A stretch of DNA of 64,000 nucleotides, taken from positions 186,001 to 250,000 of the forward strand of contig USEI01000001.1 of assembly GCA_900553685.1 (NCBI GenBank), written 5' to 3'. Below, piece by piece: positions 19,348 to 28,255 of this stretch. The translations under genes were made by a program, and so were the position numbers. Each line of letters begins with the position of its first letter. Within the stretch, counting starts at the first letter, position 1. Below the pieces are notes generated by a model, which made no database searches, was not told where the DNA came from, and saw only the letters and a list, made by a program, of their open reading frames with translations. Origin of the DNA: an uncultured Clostridium sp. (GTDB taxonomy: Bacteria > Bacillota > Clostridia > TANB77 > CAG-508).

Positions 19348-19376
19348 TTTACATAAATTTATAAAGGTGCTATAAT
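19348..19376 (+). promoter_or_regulatory. Strong promoter for the orphan 181-aa gene
   Basis: TTTACA (19348-19353), 17-base spacer, perfect TATAAT (19371-19376), 35 bases before ATG 19412. Confidence 0.8.
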
Positions 19377-19411
19377 TACTAATATAAAAATATAGAAAAG
19401 AGGACAATACT

Positions 19412-19957
19412 ATGAAAAAAGAGGAGATTCGGGTATTAGCTAAAAAGACAGTTGAATCACCGTACTTAACGGAACTTGTTGGAGGGATTATTTCAGAAAT
19501 TGCTAAAGAAGGTAAGAGAAGACTTACTAATATTGATGACTGGAGTTTGGAAATGATTAATCCCGAGGAAGAATTAGAAATACCAGCAGATATTTTGGAG
19601 TTCTTACAAAAACGAACAAGTCTAGCTTTTTATGCAGATTTTGTAAGAGAAGAGATTGTGGATAAACTCCAAAGTTCATCTGCGTTACCGATGGAAGAGA
19701 TAGTAAGATACTCAACCTTCTTCAATATGAAGAAAATCAAAGAAATTGAGTGTTGTAGTCCCAATTTGGTGAGATTGGCTCTTGCCGTGGCTGTTGATGA
19801 CGGACCAAAAGGAACGGATATTGCAGATCAATGTCCAGATTATTTAGAAGAGCTGTTTTTAGCACTTAAAATAATGTCAGAACATGGGGACTTGTCATTT
19901 TTAAAAGCAGTAACAAAGGTATATAAAGTCTTTCAAACCAAGAAAGAGCGGAGTTAA
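19412..19957 (+). CDS. Hypothetical protein (181 aa), acquired-looking
   Basis: A soluble helical protein with no motif I recognise. Base composition differs clearly from its neighbours (many G/C third positions, codons such as CCG, ACG and CTC), and it uses CGG for Arg twice (codons at 19430 and 19949), a codon otherwise nearly absent here. It is packaged with its own perfect promoter and its own terminator, whose stem includes the last codons. This looks like a single-gene insertion between the ABC exporter and the BceAB-like operon. The middle region (IKEIECCSPNLVRLALAVAV) suggests a helical-repeat fold, but function is unknown. Confidence 0.75.
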   Translation: MKKEEIRVLAKKTVESPYLTELVGGIISEIAKEGKRRLTNIDDWSLEMINPEEELEIPADILEFLQKRTSLAFYADFVREEIVDKLQSSSALPMEEIVRYSTFFNMKKIKEIECCSPNLVRLALAVAVDDGPKGTDIADQCPDYLEELFLALKIMSEHGDLSFLKAVTKVYKVFQTKKERS

Positions 19958-19973
19958 AACTCTGCTCTTTTTT
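19943..19973 (+). terminator. Terminator overlapping the end of the orphan gene
   Basis: AAAGAGCGGAGTT pairs with AACTCTGCTCTTT (one G-U), followed by T residues. The stop codon lies within the hairpin. Confidence 0.85.
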
Positions 19974-20022
19974 AGTTTACTCATAAATAATAGTTATTAA
20001 AATAATAGTAGAGAAATTGAAA

Positions 20023-20049
20023 CTTACAAAAATGTAAGGAAAATGTAAG
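20023..20049 (+). promoter_or_regulatory. BceR-like operator
   Basis: CTTACA-AAAA-TGTAAG (20023-20038) is a perfect inverted repeat matching the TnACA-N4-TGTAA consensus of BceR-type response regulators. A further TGTAAG half-site follows at 20044-20049. Two TATAAT boxes (20082-20087, 20088-20093) lie downstream without a -35 box, as expected for an activator-dependent promoter. No two-component system is encoded in the window. Confidence 0.7.
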
Positions 20050-20119
20050 ACAAATCAATGGTAATTAAAAATTAATGAAGGTATAATTATAATAGTTAAT
20101 TAAGAAAGGAGATAAAGTT

Positions 20120-20890
20120 TTGGAAAGAAAAATATTAAGAGTTGAAAATATTGAAAAATATTATGGAAATAAGTCGAACTTGACTAAAGCAATAGACAAT
20201 ATCAGTTTTGAGATAGAGAAAGGTGATTTTGTGGGAATTATGGGAGCGAGTGGTTCTGGAAAAACAACGCTTTTAAATTGTATATCAACTATAGATAAAG
20301 TAACTGCTGGTAAAATTATAATTAACAATCAAGATATTACTAAACTAAAAGGTAATAAGTTAAATAAATTTAGAAGAGAGGAACTTGGCTTTATATTTCA
20401 AGATTTTAACTTATTAGACACTTTAACAGCTTATGAAAATATTGCATTAGCTTTAACAATTCAAAAAATGAATCCTAAAATTATAGATAGAAAAGTAAAA
20501 GAAGTGGCAGAAAATTTAGGAATAACAGATATATTAAATAAATATCCATATCAGGTATCTGGGGGACAAAAACAAAGAATTGCTTCTGCAAGAGCTGTTA
20601 TTACAAATCCCAAAATGGTTTTAGCTGATGAGCCAACAGGTGCTTTAGATTCAAAATCTGCAAGGCAATTGTTAGAAACATTTGAATATTTAAATGAAAA
20701 ATTAGAAAGTACAATATTAATGGTAACACATGATGCTTTTACAGCAAGTTATGCAAATAGAATTATATTTATAAAAGATGGTAAAATTTTTAATGAAATT
20801 ATAAAAGGAAATGATACAAGAAAAAGTTTTTTTGAAAGAATAATAAATGTTCAAACAATTCTTGGAGGTGATTTAAATAATGTTATTTAA
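20120..20890 (+). CDS. BceA-like ABC transporter ATP-binding protein
   Basis: A 256-aa ATPase with Walker A GASGSGKT (42-49), Q-loop FQDFNLLDTLTAYENIALAL, signature VSGGQKQR, Walker B MVLADEPTGALD and the H-loop THD. The Q-loop/LLDTLT segment is typical of BceA-type antimicrobial-peptide transporters. The start is TTG 20120, with AAAGGAG 8 bases upstream. The 3' end overlaps the permease gene by 11 bases. It probably senses and removes cell-wall-active peptides at the membrane; the BceR-like box upstream supports this. Confidence 0.92.
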   Translation: MERKILRVENIEKYYGNKSNLTKAIDNISFEIEKGDFVGIMGASGSGKTTLLNCISTIDKVTAGKIIINNQDITKLKGNKLNKFRREELGFIFQDFNLLDTLTAYENIALALTIQKMNPKIIDRKVKEVAENLGITDILNKYPYQVSGGQKQRIASARAVITNPKMVLADEPTGALDSKSARQLLETFEYLNEKLESTILMVTHDAFTASYANRIIFIKDGKIFNEIIKGNDTRKSFFERIINVQTILGGDLNNVI

Positions 20891-22967
20891 ATTATCAATA
20901 AAAAATATGAAAAAAAGTTTTAATGATTATGCTATTTATTTTTTAACTTTAGTATTAGGTGTAGCAATTTTTTATATGTTTAATTCCTTAGAGGATCAAC
21001 AAGCTTTATTAGAAGTTTCAAAATCTACAAGAAGTATGATAAAATTAATGATACAACTTTTAAACTTTATATCTGTTTTTATATCAGTAGTGCTTGGTCT
21101 ATTAATTGTATATGCAAATAATTTTTTAATAAATAGAAGAAAAAAAGAATTTGGAATATATATGACTTTAGGAATGGGAAAAGGACAAATTTCAAAAATT
21201 ATTCTTTTTGAAACCATACTTGTTGGAATTTTATCACTTATAGCAGGACTTATTATAGGAATATTTGCTTCACAATTTATGTCAATACTTGTAGCTAAAC
21301 TTTTTGAAGCTAAGATGTCTGATTTTACATTTGTATTTTCAAAAGAGGCATGTATTAAAACTTGTATATATTTTGCAATAATGTATTTAGCTGTTATGAT
21401 ATTTAATACAATAACAATTTCAAGATATAAATTAATTAATTTACTTACAGCAATAAAGAAAAATGAGAGTATAAGTATAAAAAATCCAGTAGTTTCAATA
21501 TTAGTATTTTTGACTGCTATTGGAATATTGAGTTATTGTTATTGGAAAGTAACAGTAGATGCAGCAAGTTTTTCAACAGCTGAAAAATTATTACCAATAA
21601 TACTGCTTGGAATTACAGGCACTATTTTAGTATTTTGGTCTTTATCTGGATTTATATTAAAATTAGTTCAAATGAAAAAATCAGTATATTTAAAAGGTAC
21701 AAATATGTTTGTACTAAAGCAGATAAATAATAAAATAAATACTACAGTAATAAGTATGAGTGTAATTTGCTTAATGCTTTTTATGACAATAAGTGTATTA
21801 TCTAGTAGTTTATCTTTAAGAAATACTATGCAAAAAGATTTAAAAGAAATGACACCAGTAGATATAAATCTTTATAAAACAGCGAATTTACCAGAAGTAA
21901 TAGAAAATAGATTTGGAGAAAAGACATATTATACTGAACTTCAAATAGAAGATTCAAGAAAGCTAATAAGTGAAACATTAAAAAATTATGGGTATGACAT
22001 AAAGACTTTAAAAGACGTTGTGGAAATACCAACTTATGCAATAAATGAATTAACAATGCAAAATACTTTAGGAGATTACTTTAAAATAGCAAAAGAACAA
22101 TTTTCAATGCTAAACTATAATTCTGTAGAAACTATCGTGAAAATATCAGATTATAATAAAATTGCAAGACTTTATGGAATATCTGAATATGAATTAAAAG
22201 ATGATGAATATATAGTATTATGTGATTTTGATAGTATGATTCCAATTAGAAATGAAGCTTTAAAATTAGGTACAAAAATAAATATATTAGGAAAAGAATA
22301 TAAACCTAAATATAGTGAAGTAAAATCTGGATATATTTTAATGTCAACTAGTCATACAAATACAGGAATAATTTTAGTGCCAGATAATGCACCTTTAACA
22401 GAAGAATATAAAGAACAATATATCTTGGCTGCAAATTATAATGCTGCAACAGAAGAAAAAAGAAATGAAATAGAAAAAACTTTTGTAGATGATGAAAATC
22501 CTTCAATTAGGCTTATGGATGAAAATGGAATTAGATTAGATGGATTTACAAAAATTACAATACAAGAAGTCAGTATAGGAGTAGCAGCAATAGTTGTATT
22601 TATAGCAATTTATTTAGGAATAGTTTTTTTAATTACAAGTGCTGCAATTTTAGCTCTAAAACAATTAACTGAAAGCTCAGATAATAGACAAAGATATGTT
22701 ATTTTAAGAAAAATTGGATGTGATGAAAATATGATAAATAGGGCTTTATTCGCACAAATAGCAATATTTTTCATGTTACCATTATTACTTGGAATAATTC
22801 ATTCAATTTTTGGTATACAGTTTGCTATTACTATTATGTCGAGTCTTGCAAGTTCAGAAGAATTATTGCCATCAATAATTGCAACAGTTATTATAATAAG
22901 TGTAATATATGGATTATATTTTTTAGCAACATATTTTGAAAGTAAAAATATAATTAAAGAGGAATAG
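20880..22967 (+). CDS. BceB-like FtsX-family permease
   Basis: A 695-aa permease with about ten membrane helices: one near the N-terminus, a group of three typical of an FtsX domain (about 55-185), further helices around 205-295, a large extracellular sensor domain (about 305-550), and a final FtsX group (about 565-690). This arrangement is diagnostic of BceB/VraG proteins, where the large extracellular loop senses bacitracin-like peptides. Translationally coupled to the ATPase gene. The cognate kinase and regulator must be elsewhere. Confidence 0.92.
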   Translation: MLFKLSIKNMKKSFNDYAIYFLTLVLGVAIFYMFNSLEDQQALLEVSKSTRSMIKLMIQLLNFISVFISVVLGLLIVYANNFLINRRKKEFGIYMTLGMGKGQISKIILFETILVGILSLIAGLIIGIFASQFMSILVAKLFEAKMSDFTFVFSKEACIKTCIYFAIMYLAVMIFNTITISRYKLINLLTAIKKNESISIKNPVVSILVFLTAIGILSYCYWKVTVDAASFSTAEKLLPIILLGITGTILVFWSLSGFILKLVQMKKSVYLKGTNMFVLKQINNKINTTVISMSVICLMLFMTISVLSSSLSLRNTMQKDLKEMTPVDINLYKTANLPEVIENRFGEKTYYTELQIEDSRKLISETLKNYGYDIKTLKDVVEIPTYAINELTMQNTLGDYFKIAKEQFSMLNYNSVETIVKISDYNKIARLYGISEYELKDDEYIVLCDFDSMIPIRNEALKLGTKINILGKEYKPKYSEVKSGYILMSTSHTNTGIILVPDNAPLTEEYKEQYILAANYNAATEEKRNEIEKTFVDDENPSIRLMDENGIRLDGFTKITIQEVSIGVAAIVVFIAIYLGIVFLITSAAILALKQLTESSDNRQRYVILRKIGCDENMINRALFAQIAIFFMLPLLLGIIHSIFGIQFAITIMSSLASSEELLPSIIATVIIISVIYGLYFLATYFESKNIIKEE

Positions 22968-23091
22968 AATATATAAAATTTATGAAATTAAAAGATATAT
23001 ATAGTTAGTAAAAACTAATTTTTAAAATTAAAAAATAAGATATTTTATAAATAAAATTTATCTACATTTCTCAAATAGATTAATTTGAAGA

Positions 23092-23126
23092 TAGACTTAT
23101 AATAAACATTGTGATATAATCACAAT
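23092..23126 (+). promoter_or_regulatory. Promoter of the polyprenyl synthase gene with overlapping palindrome
   Basis: TAGACT (23092-23097), 17-base spacer, TATAAT (23115-23120). The -10 box is embedded in ATTGTGAT-ATA-ATCACAAT (23108-23126), a perfect 8-bp inverted repeat that would serve well as a repressor operator. The TTGTGA/TCACAA half-sites resemble Crp/Fnr or Rex sites, but the spacing is one base short. Confidence 0.6.
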
Positions 23127-23160
23127 AAATTTACAAAAGTTTATTGAGATGGGGTAAAAT

Positions 23161-24051
23161 ATGGATATAAAGAATGAATTAAAAAAATATCAAAATATTG
23201 TTGAAAAAGAATTAGAAAAATATTTAAGAAAAGAAGATTGTCCAGAAAAGATATTAAATGAATCTATGGAATATAGTTTAATGGCTGGAGGAAAAAGATT
23301 AAGACCAGTACTTGTTATTGCAAGTTATGAACTTTTTAAAAAGGACTTTGAAAAATGTTTTCCTTTTGCAGTAGCTATTGAAATGCTACATAATTTTTCA
23401 TTAATACATGATGATTTACCTGCAATAGATAATGATGATATAAGACATGGAAAGCCAACAAATCATAAAAAATTTAATGAACATACTGCTATATTAGCTG
23501 GAGATGGATTATTAAATTATGCTTATCTAGTTATAAGTGAAGATTTGAAAAATATAAAAGATATAAATGAAATGAGAAATAAGCTATTAGCTTTTAATGA
23601 ACTTGCTTTTGCTACAGATAGAGTTATAGCTGGTGAATATGTAGATACGGAATATGAAGGAAAACCAATATCTTCTGATTATTTAGAATATATGCATAAA
23701 AATAAAACAGGGGCTTTTTTAAGAGCTTGTGTAAGAATCGGAGCTATTCTTGGAGAAGCAACTGATGAAGAACTTGGAAATTTGACTATTTATGCTGAAA
23801 AAATAGGTATAGCTTTTCAAATAAAAGATGATATTTTATCAGAAGAAGGAGATGAAAAAATAACAGGAAAACCTGTTGGAAATGATAGAAAAAGAAAAAA
23901 ATGTACATATATAAGTAAATATGGATTAGAAAAATCAAAAGAAATTTTAGAAAATATAATTAAAGAGGCAATACAAGCAATAGAAATTTTGGGCGAAAAA
24001 GGAGAATTTTTAAAAGCACTTGCAATTTATATAAAAGATAGAAATAAATAG
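23161..24051 (+). CDS. ispA: Polyprenyl (farnesyl) diphosphate synthase
   Basis: Condenses isopentenyl diphosphate with allylic diphosphates, feeding undecaprenyl phosphate and other isoprenoids. The 296-aa length matches IspA. Motifs are GGKRLRPVL, the first Asp-rich region HDDLPAIDNDDIRHGKPTNH (about 82-101), and the second Asp-rich region FQIKDDIL (about 219-226). GAGATGGGG precedes ATG 23161. It stands alone between a promoter and a strong terminator. Confidence 0.95.
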   Translation: MDIKNELKKYQNIVEKELEKYLRKEDCPEKILNESMEYSLMAGGKRLRPVLVIASYELFKKDFEKCFPFAVAIEMLHNFSLIHDDLPAIDNDDIRHGKPTNHKKFNEHTAILAGDGLLNYAYLVISEDLKNIKDINEMRNKLLAFNELAFATDRVIAGEYVDTEYEGKPISSDYLEYMHKNKTGAFLRACVRIGAILGEATDEELGNLTIYAEKIGIAFQIKDDILSEEGDEKITGKPVGNDRKRKKCTYISKYGLEKSKEILENIIKEAIQAIEILGEKGEFLKALAIYIKDRNK

Positions 24052-24066
24052 ATAAAAAAGAAGAAT

Positions 24067-24110
24067 AAAAAATAGGTGTCATGAACTATATTTTGTGACA
24101 CCTATTTTTT
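24067..24110 (+). terminator. Terminator after ispA
   Basis: AAAAAATAGGTGTCA pairs perfectly with TGACACCTATTTTTT around a 14-base loop. The T tract is part of the stem, and the matching A tract makes it potentially bidirectional. Confidence 0.85.
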
Positions 24111-24214
24111 ATAAGATTTAAATATGCGATTAAAATATTTACATCATTAATTATTATAGATATTTTATATACTTGCATAAAGTGAAATATTATCAAACGG
24201 AGTTTACATAAAAA

Positions 24215-24243
24215 TTGACAATTTATATTAAAAATGTTAAAAT
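24215..24243 (+). promoter_or_regulatory. Promoter of the MYG1-family gene
   Basis: TTGACA (24215-24220), 17-base spacer, TAAAAT (24238-24243). It would give a leader of about 110 bases. Confidence 0.75.
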
Positions 24244-24247
24244 AAAA

Positions 24248-24340
24248 GATGACATGGAAATTTTTGAAATGCTATGTCATAGCCTATTTTGCATTGCATG
24301 AGGCAATCTTCTTTTAGGCGAATACAATAAAACTTAGGCA
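24248..24340 (+). other. Structured leader before the MYG1-family gene
   Basis: The leader contains two nested inverted repeats: an ATGACAT/ATGTCAT pair, and a larger element bounded by GCCTA and TAGGC with internal TTGC/GCAA arms. No riboswitch class is recognised. The composition is more G/C-rich than native intergenic DNA here. Confidence 0.4.
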
Positions 24341-24360
24341 ACCAAGAAAGGAGAATGATT

Positions 24361-25311
24361 ATGGTTGTTACGAATGAAGCACGGAAAGGTGCAGTAAACT
24401 TTGGCACACACAATGGAATTTTTCATTGTGATGAAGTTGTAGGTATTGCAATTCTTGAGCTGGCTTATATGGGAACACCTGTATATGTTAGACGTACAAG
24501 AGATGCAGAAGAGCTGAAACAGTTGGACGTGGTAATTGATGTAGGTGGTGGAAAGTTCGATCACCATATTGCGAATTTTAATGTTTGCCGTCCGTCTGGT
24601 GTGAAATATGCAAGTGCTGGACTTGTATGGAAGGTATTTGCTATAGAAGCAATAAAAAATGTTATAGATGAAATTGGTATCTCTATGACAGAAGATGAAC
24701 TGCAGAAATTAAAAAAAGAAATCGATAAACAGGTTATTATGCCTGTAGATATGGAAGATAACGGAGAAAAAGGAAAAAAACATCCATTTTCTTTTATTCC
24801 AAATTTTTTGCCTCCGTATTTTGAGGAACCTGATTTTGATGCATGCTTTGAAAAAGCAGAAAAGCTAACGGTAGAAGTCTTAAAAGGCATAATAACAGCT
24901 AAAGCTCTCAAAGAAAGAAGCCGGAAAATAAAAAATATGGCGAAAAAGGAGATTAAAGAAAGTTATAAGCAGATGAAAGATGGAATTTTACAGATTTCTG
25001 CACAGAATATGCCTTGGCAGGAAATTGTTGTAGGAATCAATGAAGATAATGATAACGCAGTAAAATTTGTAATTTTCCCATATCCTGCTGGAGGCTGGGC
25101 AGCTCAGTCGGTACCACCATCTATGCAGAAGCAATTCAGTCAATTAGTGCCATTTCCAAAAGAATGGGCAGGCGGTAATGAAAATACATTACCAAAAATT
25201 TCTGGAGTAAGAACCGCAACTTTTTGTCATAACGGACGATTTTTTGCACGGGCAAAAACAAAAGAGGATATTATTACAATGTGCAATATTGCGATAAAAA
25301 GTGCAAAATAA
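24361..25311 (+). CDS. MYG1 family (UPF0160) metal-dependent protein
   Basis: A 316-aa member of the DHH-related MYG1 family; eukaryotic MYG1 acts as an RNA exonuclease, and bacterial roles are unclear. The N-terminal metal site GTHNGIFHCDEVVG (about 15-28), the DVGGGKFDHH motif (about 59-68) and the C-terminal GGWAAQSVPPS and PFPKEWAG segments are family signatures. ATG 24361 is chosen because AAAGGAG (24347-24353) is 7 bases away, against one base for ATG 24355. GC content is visibly higher than in neighbours, and three CGG Arg codons (24382, 24922, 25249) occur, suggesting acquisition from a less AT-rich donor. Confidence 0.9.
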   Translation: MVVTNEARKGAVNFGTHNGIFHCDEVVGIAILELAYMGTPVYVRRTRDAEELKQLDVVIDVGGGKFDHHIANFNVCRPSGVKYASAGLVWKVFAIEAIKNVIDEIGISMTEDELQKLKKEIDKQVIMPVDMEDNGEKGKKHPFSFIPNFLPPYFEEPDFDACFEKAEKLTVEVLKGIITAKALKERSRKIKNMAKKEIKESYKQMKDGILQISAQNMPWQEIVVGINEDNDNAVKFVIFPYPAGGWAAQSVPPSMQKQFSQLVPFPKEWAGGNENTLPKISGVRTATFCHNGRFFARAKTKEDIITMCNIAIKSAK

Positions 25312-25339
25312 GGGTAACTAAATAATCATGAAAGGTATG

Positions 25340-25366
25340 CGGGAAAGTAAAAATTTTGCTTTCCCG
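25340..25366 (+). terminator. Hairpin after the MYG1-family gene
   Basis: CGGGAAAG pairs perfectly with CTTTCCCG. The T tract after it is weak, so termination efficiency is uncertain. Confidence 0.5.
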
Positions 25367-25511
25367 TTGATACTTTAAAATTGGTATTAAAACTTGAAAT
25401 AGAATTTAAGATAGATATTATTTTTATTAGTAGAAAAAAATTTTATATAATGTTATAATAATAAAATAGATTAAATAGAATTAATTATGAATATTTCAAT
25501 AAGGGGAAAAA

Positions 25512-27449
25512 ATGAACATTTTAGTAGCAATAAATGAAAAATATACAAAACAATTAAATGCATTATTAAAATCTATACAATATTCTAACCCAAATGAGCT
25601 ATTTAGGATTTATGTTTTAAATAATAATTTAAAAAAAGAGTATAAAAAAGAAGTAGAAAAAGGAATAAATAAAGCAATAATTAATTTGAGATATTTAAAA
25701 ATTACTAAAAAAGAGCTTGGAGAATTTGCTTTATTTGAAAAGAAAGGTTTGAAAGAAGTTGCTTTTAGAATTTTTGCTACAAAATATTTACCAAAAACTT
25801 TAGACAGAATTTTATATTTAGATTCAGATATAATAGTTATAAATGAGTTAAAAAATTTATATGAAATGGACTTTGAGGGAAATTATTATATAGCAACTAC
25901 TCATGTAAGAAAAATATTACATAAATTTCATGAGATAAGATTAAATATTAATGAGGAAATTCCTTATATAAACAAAGGTGTTTTATTAATAAATTTAAAA
26001 GAGCTAAGGAAAAGAAATATAAAAAACGATATAGAAAAATATTTACAAGATAAAAAGTTAAAAGTTTTCTTATCAGCAGAGCAAGATATTATTACAGCAG
26101 TTTATGGAGATAAAATTAAATTAGTAGATTCTTTAAAATATAATTTAGGAGATAGAGAGCTAAATTTTTACAATATTAACCACTATAAAAATCCGATAGG
26201 ATTAAAATGGATTCGAAAAAATACAGTTATTATTCATTATCATGGAAAAAATAAGCCTTGGGAAAAAGGCTACTTTGGGAAGTTAGGCTGTTTTTATTAT
26301 AATTTAGAAAGAAGTACAAGAAACAAAGGAAAGGTCCTAATACTATCTTGTGGAACAGGAGGAGGACATAATTCGGCTGCAATAGCTGTGCAAGAAGCAC
26401 TTTCTAACCAAGGAATGATAGCTGATTTTATAGAATATTTAGATATTATAAATTCAAATATAAAAGATACAGTTAATAATTTATATTTAAAATCTACACA
26501 TAAACAAGGAAGTACTTTTAAAGTAGTATATAAACTTGGGGAATTATATCAAAAAACTAATTTAAAATCTCCAGTGTACGGTTTAAATTCTCTAAATAAA
26601 GATAAACTTTATAAATATATAAAAGAAAATGAATACGAATATATTGTAACAACTCATTTATTTGCTGCACAAGTTTTAACTTCAATAAAAAAAGAAAATC
26701 ATATAAATTTTATGGCAATAGCAACAGATTATGTATGTATACCATTTTGGAAAGAAACAAATCCTGATTATTTTATAATACCAAATGAAATTTTAAGAGA
26801 AGATTTTGTAAAAAAGGGTGTTAAAAATTCAAAAATATTACCTTTAGGTATACCTACTAGAAAAACTTTTAGTGAAAAATATGATCAAAATGATTGTAGA
26901 AAGTTATTAAATTTGGATTTAAATAAAAAATATATATTAATACTTACTGGAAGTATGGGATTTGGAAATGTGAAAGAAATGCTAAATAAGTTATTAGATG
27001 AAATTAGAGATGCTAATTTTATTGTAGCTTGTGGAACTAATGAAAGTTTAAAAGAGGCTTTAATAGGTAAAGAAAGAGTCATTGCACTTTCATATACTAA
27101 TGATATTGATTTATATATGAAAAGTAGTGATATAATTTTAAGTAAACCAGGAGGATTAACATCAACGGAAATTGCTGTTTTGGAAAAACCATTTATACAT
27201 ACTATGCCAATACCTGGATGTGAAACTTATAATGCAAATTTTTTTGCATCAAATAATATGTCATTAAAATCTGAAACACTAGAAGAGATAGTAGAAAATA
27301 CAAAAAAATTACTTAAGAATTTTGAAATGCAAAAAAAATTAATTAAAAATCAAAAAAAATATGTGAATAAGTTTTCAGCTACTCAAATAGCTGAAATAAT
27401 AAAAAAACAAATAGAAACAAGGAAGGAAAAATGGGAGAAAAAGCTATAG
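25512..27449 (+). CDS. Bifunctional glycosyltransferase: GT8 fused to UgtP/MGDG-synthase-like GT28
   Basis: A 645-aa two-domain enzyme. The N-terminal GT8 domain (about 1-270) has LVAINEKY, the metal-binding YLDSDIIV, YINKGVLLINL, AEQDIITAVY and the HYHGKNKPW motif. The C-terminal part (about 275-640) begins LILSCGTGGGHNSAA, the MGDG synthase N-domain signature, and contains TGSMGFGN and SKPGGLTSTEIAVLEKPF of the nucleotide-sugar-binding domain. Processive diacylglycerol glucosyltransferases (UgtP) have this second part. The fusion predicts a glycolipid whose sugar chain is begun and extended by one protein. The downstream PlsC-type gene overlaps by 19 bases. Confidence 0.9.
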   Translation: MNILVAINEKYTKQLNALLKSIQYSNPNELFRIYVLNNNLKKEYKKEVEKGINKAIINLRYLKITKKELGEFALFEKKGLKEVAFRIFATKYLPKTLDRILYLDSDIIVINELKNLYEMDFEGNYYIATTHVRKILHKFHEIRLNINEEIPYINKGVLLINLKELRKRNIKNDIEKYLQDKKLKVFLSAEQDIITAVYGDKIKLVDSLKYNLGDRELNFYNINHYKNPIGLKWIRKNTVIIHYHGKNKPWEKGYFGKLGCFYYNLERSTRNKGKVLILSCGTGGGHNSAAIAVQEALSNQGMIADFIEYLDIINSNIKDTVNNLYLKSTHKQGSTFKVVYKLGELYQKTNLKSPVYGLNSLNKDKLYKYIKENEYEYIVTTHLFAAQVLTSIKKENHINFMAIATDYVCIPFWKETNPDYFIIPNEILREDFVKKGVKNSKILPLGIPTRKTFSEKYDQNDCRKLLNLDLNKKYILILTGSMGFGNVKEMLNKLLDEIRDANFIVACGTNESLKEALIGKERVIALSYTNDIDLYMKSSDIILSKPGGLTSTEIAVLEKPFIHTMPIPGCETYNANFFASNNMSLKSETLEEIVENTKKLLKNFEMQKKLIKNQKKYVNKFSATQIAEIIKKQIETRKEKWEKKL

Positions 27450-28216
27450 TAGTTGAAAAAATTGAAAAAGATATTAATGATATTGCAGCTGATTTTAGAA
27501 TTTGTGATTTTAATATAGACGAAAATTATGAATATGTAAAAAAAGATTTTTTATTTAACTTAATATCAAATATTGTATATTATGGAATAGCTATTCCAAT
27601 TTTAACTATTTTAATAAAAATATTATATAATTTTAAAATTGAAGGTAGAGAAAATATAGAAAAGATTCAAAAAGGTGCAATAAGTATATCAAATCATGTA
27701 CTAGTTTTAGATTGTGCTATGATTGGATTGGCTTTTGGAAGAAAGAAAAAAATTTTTTATACTACACAAGAAGAATCATTTAAAATACCTTTTGTAAGAA
27801 AACTTATAAAAGTATTAAGAGCGATACCAATTCCAAAAAAATTAGAAAATCAAAAGAAATTTATAAAAGAAATTAATGATCAATTAAACAAAGAAAATAT
27901 TGTGCATTTTTATCCAGAAGCTGTACTTAATGCATATTGTGAAGAAATAAGAGGTTTTAAAAATGGTGCTTTTAATTTTGCTATAAAAAATAAGGTACAA
28001 ATATTACCAATGGTTTTTTTGTTTGAAAATCCAACTGGAATTAGAAAGTTTTTTAAAAAGAAGAAAGATGTAGTATTAAAAATTTTAGAACCAATAAATT
28101 GTAGCGAGTATGATATAAAAAATTTAAAATTATTAAAAAATAAAATACAAGAAAATATGAAGAATATTTGTAAAAAACACTACACAATTGAAAGAAAATG
28201 TGATAAAATAATTTAG
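27431..28216 (+). CDS. Lysophospholipid acyltransferase (PlsC family)
   Basis: A 261-aa acyltransferase with a hydrophobic segment around residues 38-55, the catalytic HX4D motif as NHVLVLD (about 88-95), and a substrate-binding motif reading FYPEAVLN instead of the usual FPEGTRS. It transfers acyl groups to a lysolipid such as 1-acylglycerol-3-phosphate. Overlap with the upstream glycosyltransferase fusion indicates translational coupling and a shared glycolipid or membrane-anchor pathway. AAGGAAAA precedes ATG 27431. Confidence 0.88.
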   Translation: MGEKAIVVEKIEKDINDIAADFRICDFNIDENYEYVKKDFLFNLISNIVYYGIAIPILTILIKILYNFKIEGRENIEKIQKGAISISNHVLVLDCAMIGLAFGRKKKIFYTTQEESFKIPFVRKLIKVLRAIPIPKKLENQKKFIKEINDQLNKENIVHFYPEAVLNAYCEEIRGFKNGAFNFAIKNKVQILPMVFLFENPTGIRKFFKKKKDVVLKILEPINCSEYDIKNLKLLKNKIQENMKNICKKHYTIERKCDKII

Positions 28217-28255
28217 AATTTTTTAAAAAATTAAAAATAAAAGGAGGAATTAAGC

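Noticed and set aside
19949-19957. GAG-CGG-AGT at the end of the orphan gene as a third frameshift site
   Set aside because: It lacks the GGA before CGG, lies two codons from the stop and is part of the terminator stem; no continuing domain appears in the +1 frame.
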